NCBI RefSeq assembly: GCF_039812505.1
Contig: NZ_JBDIAQ010000110.1
Span: 1 to 11,803 of the forward strand
Length of the DNA stretch: 11,803 bases
Direction of reading: 5' to 3'
DNA from: Intrasporangium_A sp039812505
GTDB lineage: Bacteria; Actinomycetota; Actinomycetes; Actinomycetales; Dermatophilaceae
The notes below the pieces were generated by a model. It ran no database searches, was not told the DNA's origin, and saw nothing but the letters and a program-made list of their open reading frames with translations. Position numbers and translations under genes: made by a program. Positions within the stretch are counted from its first letter, which is position 1, and every line of letters starts with the position of its first letter. Below are positions 5,526-11,803 of the stretch, piece by piece.

Positions 5526-6947
5526 TCAGCCGACCTTCAGCTCCGGCCGCTCACCACTGGATCGGCCCTGCTCGACCCGTCGATCTGGCCCGTTCGCTTG
5601 GGTGTACTCGTAGCGGTAGGTCCCGTAGCCGTCTCTCTCCCGGTCATCCAGCCGGTTGAGGATGAGACCAAGGATCCGGCCCTTTACCGCCTCGATCGAC
5701 TCGACTGTGTGTCGTAGTTGGGCCTTATGCACGATGTCGGCGCCCACGACGACCAGAGCTCCGTCGGTCATGGTGCTCAGTATCGCGGCGTCGGTCACGG
5801 GCAACAACGGCGGGGCATCGAGCAGGACATAGTCGAAGCGGTCTGTCAACTGTCCGAGGAGATGCTCCATCGTGGTGGACCCGAGCAGCTCACTGGGGTT
5901 CGGCGGGATACCCCCCGAGCCGAGGATGGATAAGCTCGTGGCGGCAAAGGGCTGCATCACGTCGTCGAGCTCGACGCGGCCGACGAGGACGTCCGTCAGT
6001 CCGACCGACCCCTCGAAGCCGAGATACTCGAACAGACGTGGTCGGCGCAGGTCGGCCTCGACGAGACAGACGCTGGCGCCGGTCTCAGCCAGGCTGAGCG
6101 CGAGGTTGGCTGCCGTGGTGGACTTGCCCTCACCGGGCACCGATGAGGTGACCACGATCGACTTGGGCGGGTTGGCTACGTCGACGAACTTCAGGTTGGT
6201 GCGCAGCACGCGGATCGCCTCGGAGCGCCGCGCCCGCGGCTCCGCGTGGACGACGAGCGGGTGTGCGGCCGCGTCGGGGTCGAAGGGGACGGTCCCGAGG
6301 ATCGACTTGTCGGTGACGACCTGGACATCACGCTGGGCTTTGACTCGGGTGTCCATCAGGTCACGCAGCAAGGCGACACCGAAACCGGCGAGCAGGCCGA
6401 GGACCGCGCCGAGCGTGAGGTTACGGACCGGCTGGGGACTGACCGGTGAGATCTGGACCTCCGCGGGCTTGACGACCGTCAGCTTGACCGGGCTGCGCTC
6501 GCCGGTTCGGACCTGCTCGATCTGCTCGATAGTCCGGGGGAAGACCTTGTCGATCGACTGCGCGATCGCGGCGGCCTGCTGCGCGCTCTGGTCCGTCACG
6601 GTCACCTCGATGATCACGGTGTCCAATGGGATGGTCGAGGTCACCTGAGACGCGAGCTTGTCGGCGGTCGTATCGAGGCCGAGGTCGTCGATGACCGGGT
6701 CGAGCACCTTGGGCGACTGGAGCAGTTGAGAGTAGGACTTCACCCGCTGCTGGGTGAAGGTGTTGCCCTGTTGCAACGCCGCAACGTTGTCGCCATCCGA
6801 GGTAGAGACGAAGAACTGGGTCGTCGACGCGTAGGTCTTCGGTGCGAGCAGCGTGAAGGTGACAGCCAGTGCTATGACGAGCAGCATCACCGAGAGGATG
6901 ATCCGCCACCGCTTACGAACGACACGTATATAGTCCTGCAACTCCAC
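5526..6947 (-). CDS. Wzz-type chain-length regulator fused to a BY-family tyrosine kinase
   Basis: Membrane co-polymerase that sets polysaccharide chain length and export through cycles of tyrosine autophosphorylation. The 473-residue protein starts VELQDYIRVVRKRW, the usual Wzz opening. Helix 1 is at about 15-36, an extracytoplasmic part with coil-like stretches at 40-160, the proline motif ISPVSPQPVRN at 166-176, and helix 2 at about 177-195. The cytoplasmic kinase has Walker A (PGEGKST, 271-277), Walker A' (LVEADLRRP, 295-303) and Walker B (YVLLDAPP, 373-380). A tyrosine cluster, YGTYRYEY (441-448), is the likely phosphorylation site. In Walker A' the first Asp is Glu. GTG 6947 is chosen because the Wzz domain begins there; the frame stays open upstream but has no domain. 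A weak AAGG lies about 13 bases upstream. It converges on the phosphatase. Confidence 0.9.
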   Translation of the reverse strand: MELQDYIRVVRKRWRIILSVMLLVIALAVTFTLLAPKTYASTTQFFVSTSDGDNVAALQQGNTFTQQRVKSYSQLLQSPKVLDPVIDDLGLDTTADKLASQVTSTIPLDTVIIEVTVTDQSAQQAAAIAQSIDKVFPRTIEQIEQVRTGERSPVKLTVVKPAEVQISPVSPQPVRNLTLGAVLGLLAGFGVALLRDLMDTRVKAQRDVQVVTDKSILGTVPFDPDAAAHPLVVHAEPRARRSEAIRVLRTNLKFVDVANPPKSIVVTSSVPGEGKSTTAANLALSLAETGASVCLVEADLRRPRLFEYLGFEGSVGLTDVLVGRVELDDVMQPFAATSLSILGSGGIPPNPSELLGSTTMEHLLGQLTDRFDYVLLDAPPLLPVTDAAILSTMTDGALVVVGADIVHKAQLRHTVESIEAVKGRILGLILNRLDDRERDGYGTYRYEYTQANGPDRRVEQGRSSGERPELKVG

Positions 6948-7017
6948 GTGTTGTTGGTTTCCTTTCAACGACGTCTCGATGGCGTCTCGCCTGGCGACCG
7001 TTCGAGTCGCTCCGCAT

Positions 7018-7023
7018 ATGCTA
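7018..7023 (-). promoter_or_regulatory. Possible -10 element of the kinase gene
   Basis: TAGCAT on the minus strand would give an untranslated leader of roughly 60 bases. The best -35-like match, TTGGGT at 7043-7048, is 19 bases upstream and poor. The 198-base spacer 6948-7145 between rmlD and the kinase otherwise shows only a small GCCC/GGGC hairpin at 7126-7136 and no gene. Confidence 0.3.
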
Positions 7024-7145
7024 GTGCGTGCCTGCGGCATCCACCCAAACCGCCCGAAGTCGATCGAGGCACTGGGCCACGATCCCAAGCCTGCGTACGC
7101 ACCCGAGAGTGTCCGATCTCACGCTGCCCGCGGGGCCATCTGCTC

Positions 7146-8009
7146 TCACCCCGGCTGCTCGGCAGCCCTGACGATCTCGAGGTGGCGGTTGAGGGAGTCG
7201 CGCCACGGCCCTATCGGCTCGGTATCGCAGGCCAGCAACGTGTCGTGCGCGAGCACGCTCCACGCCGGCCGCGGCGCGGGCCGCGGGAAGGCCGCGGTGG
7301 TCGTCGGCTGCACCCGCTCCGGGTCGAGGCCGAGCTCCTCGAAGATCGCGCGGGTGAAGCCGAACCAGCTCACCTGCCCGGTGCTCGTGCCGTGGTAGGT
7401 ACCGTATGGCGCCGAGCCGGCGACCAGCCGCACCACCAGGTCCGCGACGTCGACGGTCCAGGTCGGCTGGCCGGTCTGGTCGTCGACGACCGACAGGGTC
7501 TCGCGCTCCCCGGCCAGACGCCGCATCGTCGCGACGAAGTTGGGCCCGCCCGCGCCGTAGAGCCACGCGGTCCGCACGACCCACGAGTGGGGGCAGAGCG
7601 CGCGGACGGCCCACTCCCCCGCCGCCTTGGTCCGGCCGTAGGCCGAGCGGGGGCGCACCGGGGCGTCGGCGGCATACGGGGTGCTGGCCTGTCCGTCGAA
7701 GACGTAGTCGGTCGAGACCTGCACGAGCGAGGCCCCGGCGGTCGTGGCGGCGCGGGCGAGGTTGGCCGCGCCGACCGCGTTGACCGAGAACGCCTCGGCC
7801 TCGTGGGTCTCCGCGTCGTCGACGGCGGTCCAGGCGGCCGCGTTGACGACCAGGTCGTGACCGGCGGCAGCGAGGCGACACGCCTGCGCGTCGGTCACGT
7901 CGAGGTCGGCGCGGGCCAGCGCGGTCACCTCGTGACCCGCGGTCCGCAGGGCCGGGACGAGGTCCTGCCCGAGCATGCCCTGAGCACCCGTGACGAGGAC
8001 ACGGCTCAC
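7146..8009 (-). CDS. rfbD: dTDP-4-dehydrorhamnose reductase (RmlD)
   Basis: Last step of dTDP-L-rhamnose synthesis: NAD(P)H-dependent reduction of dTDP-4-keto-L-rhamnose, in the cytosol. The 287-residue product has normal family length. Seen: the nucleotide-binding GAQGMLG at residues 8-14, NAAAWTAVDDAE at 56-67, VSTDYVFDG at 98-106 with the catalytic Thr region, and Y124-GRT-K128. QTGQPTWTVDVAD near 178-190 is the usual RmlD substrate-side motif. The GTG start lies 12 bases after the stop of the LCP gene, with AGGG in between, so the two are co-transcribed. It runs opposite to rfbA and rfbC. Codon use is more GC-biased than in the kinase gene next to it, closer to trpS. Confidence 0.95.
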   Translation of the reverse strand: MSRVLVTGAQGMLGQDLVPALRTAGHEVTALARADLDVTDAQACRLAAAGHDLVVNAAAWTAVDDAETHEAEAFSVNAVGAANLARAATTAGASLVQVSTDYVFDGQASTPYAADAPVRPRSAYGRTKAAGEWAVRALCPHSWVVRTAWLYGAGGPNFVATMRRLAGERETLSVVDDQTGQPTWTVDVADLVVRLVAGSAPYGTYHGTSTGQVSWFGFTRAIFEELGLDPERVQPTTTAAFPRPAPRPAWSVLAHDTLLACDTEPIGPWRDSLNRHLEIVRAAEQPG

Positions 8010-8021
8010 TGGATCACCCTG

Positions 8022-9041
8022 TCAGTTGTAGGAGTTCATGGTGTCGGTGCGGATCGCCTCGCCGAGCTGCTTCATCTTCGGCCAGTCCGTCACGTCGATC
8101 GACTGGCCGTCCTTGCTCCACCCGAAGCCGGTGAAGGGGGCGGTGATGAAGCGGATGTCGCCGCCGCGCAGGTTGCGCATGGCCAGGGCCTCCGACCTCA
8201 TCTGTCCCACGTCGAGCTTCTGGTCGACGGTCAGGTTGCTCGTCGCGGCGTCGACGAAGGTGGCGAGCCTGGCCGGGTCGAGCAGCACGTCCTTGGACAG
8301 GGTCTTGAGCATGAGCGCCTTGATGAAGGCCTGCTGGCGCTGGCCGCGCGAGATGTCGCCCTCGCTCAGCTGCTTGCGCTCGCGCACGAAGGCCAGGGCC
8401 ATGTCGCCGTCCATGTGCATGGTGCCGACGGTGAAGCGGTATCCGCCGCTGGTGCTCGGCTCGGCGACGTCGACGTCGACCCCGCCGACCGCGTCGGTCA
8501 TCCGCTTGAAGCCCTCGAAGCCGATCACCGCGACGTGGTCGATCTCGACGCCGAGCATGTCCTGCATGGTCCGCACGAGCAGCGGCGCGCCGCCATAGGC
8601 ATAGGCGGCGTTGAGCTTGGCCTCACCGTGCCCCGGGATCGGCACCCACAGGTCGCGCGGGAAGTGGACGAGCTGCACCGTGGCGTGGTCCTCGGGGACG
8701 TGGACCAGGACCATGACGTCCGAGCGCGATCCGGTGTCACCCGGTCGGGCATCGTTGCCGATCAGCAGGTAGTTCGTACCCGCGCCGGTGGGCTGCGGGA
8801 TGACCTGGCCCTGGGCGTCGGTCGGCAGCTGCGCCGCGGGCAGGAGCAGCTCCTGCTTGATGTTGGTCGTGACCACGTGGTTGAGATAGGCCAGGTAACC
8901 GCCGACAGCGACCACCGGGACGAGGATCATTACCAGCGCCGCCACGAGGATGACGCGGTTGCGGCGTCGGTGACGACCGGCGCCGGCCGCGTCGTCCGCG
9001 TCATCGGAGCGCTCGTCCGTCAGCTCCTCGTGGATGGTCAC
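8022..9041 (-). CDS. LCP (LytR-CpsA-Psr) family cell-wall polymer ligase
   Basis: Predicted to transfer a lipid-linked glycopolymer to peptidoglycan outside the membrane. The 339-residue protein has a basic cytoplasmic tail with RHRRRNR at 23-29, one membrane helix at about 29-52, and an external LCP domain. Motifs seen are LLIGNDARPGDTGSRSDVMV at 92-111 (metal- and phosphate-binding Asp and Arg), FPRDLWVPIPG at 127-137, KLNAAYAYGG at 142-151 and GDISRGQRQQ at 228-237. The frame is open farther upstream, to about 9350, but that part is low-complexity and precedes the basic tail. GTG 9041 lies seven bases after a TAGACT hexamer and is preferred. It precedes rmlD by 12 bases. In M. tuberculosis an LCP gene (Rv3267) also neighbours rmlD, which suggests a rhamnose-containing polymer or linker as substrate. 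Confidence 0.92.
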   Translation of the reverse strand: MTIHEELTDERSDDADDAAGAGRHRRRNRVILVAALVMILVPVVAVGGYLAYLNHVVTTNIKQELLLPAAQLPTDAQGQVIPQPTGAGTNYLLIGNDARPGDTGSRSDVMVLVHVPEDHATVQLVHFPRDLWVPIPGHGEAKLNAAYAYGGAPLLVRTMQDMLGVEIDHVAVIGFEGFKRMTDAVGGVDVDVAEPSTSGGYRFTVGTMHMDGDMALAFVRERKQLSEGDISRGQRQQAFIKALMLKTLSKDVLLDPARLATFVDAATSNLTVDQKLDVGQMRSEALAMRNLRGGDIRFITAPFTGFGWSKDGQSIDVTDWPKMKQLGEAIRTDTMNSYN

Positions 9042-9048
9042 CGGGCCA

Positions 9049-9054
9049 AGTCTA
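9049..9054 (-). promoter_or_regulatory. Putative -10 element of the LCP-rmlD operon, leaderless start
   Basis: On the minus strand TAGACT is followed by seven bases and GTG 9041. The gene lacks a Shine-Dalgarno. No -35 match at 16-19 bases is found; TTGTCC occurs about 21 bases upstream. Confidence 0.5.
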
Positions 9055-9092
9055 GGTGAGCCGCCGCAGCCGGGCGGACAAATCGGAAACGG

Positions 9093-9175
9093 CCGGCCGG
9101 TGTGCGGGCGGGATGCGAGCCGGCCGGTGCGAGCGGCGGGGTCCGGTCGGGGCGGGTCCGGCCGGTGGGGGCGGG
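9093..9175. repeat. GC-rich repeated spacer upstream of trpS
   Basis: CCGGCCGGTG occurs three times, at 9093-9102, 9120-9129 and 9158-9167, within a G-rich stretch of the LCP/trpS divergent spacer (9042-9279). Runs of three to five G at 9138-9141, 9149-9152, 9154-9156, 9167-9171 and 9173-9175 make a G-quadruplex conceivable on the plus strand, though one loop is ten bases. I see no gene here. Confidence 0.4.
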
Positions 9176-9186
9176 TCCACGTGGAC
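9175..9186. repeat. 12-base palindrome upstream of trpS
   Basis: GTCCACGTGGAC is perfectly self-complementary and centred about 100 bases before the trpS start. It could be a transcription-factor site for trpS or for the divergent LCP gene. Confidence 0.25.
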
Positions 9187-9266
9187 GAGGTGCCGGCCCG
9201 GTGGGAAGCCCGCTGAGCGGCATACCCGCCGGCGGTCCTGGGGCGAGCGGGACCGCGCGGATGCGC

Positions 9267-9272
9267 CACAAT
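9267..9272 (+). promoter_or_regulatory. Putative -10 element of trpS, leaderless start
   Basis: CACAAT is followed by seven bases and ATG 9280. It differs from TANNNT in the first base but resembles TACAAT. It overlaps the alternative ATG at 9271, which would then not be transcribed as a start. Confidence 0.4.
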
Positions 9273-9279
9273 GACGCCC

Positions 9280-10308
<1,029 letters not shown>

Positions 10309-10359
10309 CCCGGGGCTCCGGTTGCGCCGGACCTGACCGGTTCCGGCCGGCGCGGTTGG

Positions 10360-10365
10360 TACCGT
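10360..10365 (+). promoter_or_regulatory. Putative -10 element of the 2'-5' ligase-like gene, leaderless start
   Basis: TACCGT is followed by six bases and GTG 10372, and by nine bases to the next codon, ATG. No Shine-Dalgarno is visible. It is the same hexamer as before the rmlC leader ORF. Confidence 0.45.
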
Positions 10366-10371
10366 CGTCTG

Positions 10372-10902
10372 GTGATGTCTACCCGCCGCACGACGATCGG
10401 CGTCTCGATACCGGTCCCGGCCCCGGACGGTGACTACCTGCAGCAGCGCAGGGTCGAGTTCGGCGACTCCGAGGCCTGGCGGATTCCCGCGCACATCACC
10501 CTCGTCCCGCCGACCGAGGTCGACGCAGCCACCTATGCCGCCTTCGTCGCCCACTGCGAGACGGTGGCCGGCGACTGGCCGCCGTTCGACGTGCTGCTGC
10601 GCGGCACCGGCACGTTCCGGCCGATCTCCGACGTCGTCTACATCCACGTCGCCCAGGGCGTGTCGGCGTGCGAGCGGCTGGAGAAGCAGCTGCGCAGCGG
10701 TCCGGTGCAGCGCCCCCTCGACTTCTACTACCATCCGCACGTGACCGTGGCGCACAACGTGTCCGCCGCGGACCTCGAGCGGGCCTTCACCGAGCTCGCC
10801 GGCTTTCGCGCCGACTTCGTCGTCGACGCGTTCCACCTCTACGAGCAGGGCCCAGACGAGGTCTGGCGTCCCGTGAAGGACTTCCCGCTGCAAGGAGGCT
10901 GA
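10372..10902 (+). CDS. 2'-5' RNA ligase / 2H phosphoesterase superfamily protein
   Basis: The 176-residue protein carries the two His-x-Thr motifs of the 2H phosphoesterases: HITLVPP at residues 41-47 and HVTVAHN at 123-129, preceded by YYHP. Family members act on 2'-5' or cyclic phosphodiester bonds in RNA or nucleotides; the in-vivo substrate of this actinobacterial branch is not known to me. Length fits the family (about 170-190). The GTG at 10372 and the ATG at 10375 are adjacent in-frame starts; GTG fits the leaderless geometry better. It sits between trpS and a YihY-type gene, with only five bases to the latter, so it is probably co-transcribed with it. That neighbourhood does not reveal its job. 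Confidence 0.85.
   Translation: MMSTRRTTIGVSIPVPAPDGDYLQQRRVEFGDSEAWRIPAHITLVPPTEVDAATYAAFVAHCETVAGDWPPFDVLLRGTGTFRPISDVVYIHVAQGVSACERLEKQLRSGPVQRPLDFYYHPHVTVAHNVSAADLERAFTELAGFRADFVVDAFHLYEQGPDEVWRPVKDFPLQGG
10892..10898 (+). promoter_or_regulatory. Shine-Dalgarno of the YihY-family gene
   Basis: AAGGAGG lies in the last codons of the upstream gene, nine bases before GTG 10908. It is the strongest ribosome-binding site in the window and fixes that start. Confidence 0.65.
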
Positions 10903-10907
10903 TCCGC

Positions 10908-11803
10908 GTGTCGGCCGTCCGCAGGATCACCGACTGGCTCAAGAGCACACGTCTGTTCCAGACGTGGGACCGGTACGGCCAGCACAACGGCAACCTCTTG
11001 GCGGCCGGCGTCGGCTACTACGCGTTCTTCTCGATCTTCCCCGCCCTCGCCGTGGGCTTCACCATCTTCGGGTTCGTGCTGCGCGGCCAGCCGACCATGC
11101 TCGAGACGATCGCCGACTCCCTCAACGACGCCCTGCCCGGGATGGTCCGGACGGCCTCTCATCCGGATGGCATCATCGGCCTGTCGGCCCCGCAGGCCTC
11201 CACCCTGACCATCACCGGCGTCGTTGGCTTCGTGGTCCTCCTCTGGGCCGGGCTCGGCTGGATCAGCGCGCTGCGCAAGGGGATCCGTGCCATCTACGGC
11301 CTCAGCGCCAAGCCGGGCAACCTGGCGCTGGCCAAGCTGCGCGACCTCGGCGTCCTGGTCAGCTTCGGGTTCGCCGTGGCGGTTTCGGCCATCCTGACGA
11401 GCGCCGTCGGCGGCGTCGCCGGGAACATCGCGGACTGGGTCGGGCTCGGCGGGCAGGCCTGGGTCGTCACGCTCGTCGGTCTGATCATCAGCGCCGCCTT
11501 CGACACGATGCTCATGGTCGTCCTGCTGCGACTGTTGTCGGGAGTGCCCCTGCCGTGGCCCGCGGTGCGGTCCGGCGCGCTCATCGGCGGGATTGCCCTG
11601 ACGGTGCTCAAGTTCTTCGGTGGGTTCCTCGTCGCCCGCGCGACGAGCAACCCGCTCCTCGGCGCTGTCGCGGTGCCGGTCGGACTGCTGTTCTGGCTCA
11701 ACCTCATGTCGCGTGTCGTGCTGCTCTCGGCGGCTTGGACGGCCACCGGCTCCGGGCTCGCGCACGCCGCGGCTGCCGCCGTGCCGGCCGAGGCGGCCGT
11801 TGT
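10908..11803 (+). CDS. YihY/BrkB-family inner-membrane protein, 3' end beyond window
   Basis: The frame opens at GTG 10908 and stays open for 298 codons to the window edge without a stop, so the gene is partial. It begins VSAVRRITDWLKST, a short amphipathic cytoplasmic lead, then GNLLAAGVGYYAFFSIFPAL at about residues 27-46, the typical first-helix signature of YihY/BrkB proteins. Further hydrophobic helices follow at roughly 100-117, 145-165, 185-210, 223-243 and 250-275. The SALRKGIRAIYG stretch between the second and third helix is also typical of the family. After the last helix comes an Ala-rich cytoplasmic tail. The family was once called ribonuclease BN; that assignment was withdrawn, and transport is suspected but unproven. 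Five bases separate it from the 2H phosphoesterase gene, with a strong AAGGAGG inside the latter. Confidence 0.88.
   Translation, partial: MSAVRRITDWLKSTRLFQTWDRYGQHNGNLLAAGVGYYAFFSIFPALAVGFTIFGFVLRGQPTMLETIADSLNDALPGMVRTASHPDGIIGLSAPQASTLTITGVVGFVVLLWAGLGWISALRKGIRAIYGLSAKPGNLALAKLRDLGVLVSFGFAVAVSAILTSAVGGVAGNIADWVGLGGQAWVVTLVGLIISAAFDTMLMVVLLRLLSGVPLPWPAVRSGALIGGIALTVLKFFGGFLVARATSNPLLGAVAVPVGLLFWLNLMSRVVLLSAAWTATGSGLAHAAAAAVPAEAAV

Noticed and set aside
6948..7088. Open frame extending the Wzz-kinase upstream to 7088
   Set aside because: The Wzz domain begins at VELQDYIRVV; the extra 47 codons show no domain and cover a likely promoter.
6726..9059. A 777-codon plus-strand open frame opposite kinase, rmlD and LCP
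   Set aside because: It is rich in Arg, Gly, Val, His and Asp without any domain and mirrors three well-recognised minus-strand genes; typical antisense shadow in GC-rich DNA.
9232..9257. GGGACCGCG before trpS resembles the T-box core sequence and forms a 7-bp hairpin with GCGGTCC
   Set aside because: No specifier stem-loop or terminator/sequestrator layout is seen, the element lies upstream of the probable leaderless start, and a 9-base match is cheap in GC-rich DNA.
10317..10331. TCCGG-TTGCG-CCGGA hairpin after trpS as a terminator
   Set aside because: Only five base pairs, no U-tract, and GC-rich repeats of CCGG around it make it unremarkable.

Overview
The window is high-GC DNA with actinobacterial character. 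Codons end mostly in G or C, GTG starts are common, and the rhamnose proteins (especially RmlB and RmlC) have the mycobacterial/actinobacterial sequence style. The RmlD-LCP pair recalls the rmlD-Rv3267 neighbourhood of Mycobacterium tuberculosis. A Micrococcales-type actinomycete is my best guess, but I cannot fix the genus.

Layout. Positions 11-8009 form the edge of a surface-polysaccharide locus. In order it holds rmlB (minus), a membrane-anchored CapD/WbpM-type nucleotide-sugar 4,6-dehydratase (plus), rmlA (plus), a proposed 21-codon leader ORF overlapping rmlC (plus), a low-molecular-weight tyrosine phosphatase (plus), a Wzz/BY-kinase fusion protein (minus) and rmlD (minus). An LCP (LytR-CpsA-Psr) ligase gene lies just upstream of rmlD on the same strand. 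From about 9280 on the content is housekeeping: trpS, a 2'-5' RNA ligase-like gene and a YihY/BrkB membrane protein cut by the window end, all on plus.

How the genes fit. RmlA, B, C and D together make dTDP-L-rhamnose from glucose-1-phosphate. All four are present but split over four transcription units. The CapD-like enzyme would supply another deoxy sugar or prime the polymer. The Wzz/kinase and the phosphatase are the usual pair controlling chain length and export by tyrosine phosphorylation. LCP would attach the finished polymer to the wall. No glycosyltransferase, flippase or polymerase lies in the window, so the polymer itself cannot be named.

Regulation. Several genes without a Shine-Dalgarno sequence carry a TANNNT-type hexamer 6-8 bases before the start codon, the geometry expected of leaderless actinobacterial mRNAs. 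The most interesting case is upstream of rmlC. There the predicted leaderless start opens a 21-codon ORF whose stop overlaps the rmlC start (TGATG), suggesting translational coupling. A perfect 15-base palindrome covers the -35 region of rmlB. I see no wholly new system. These regulatory features are the parts most worth following up.
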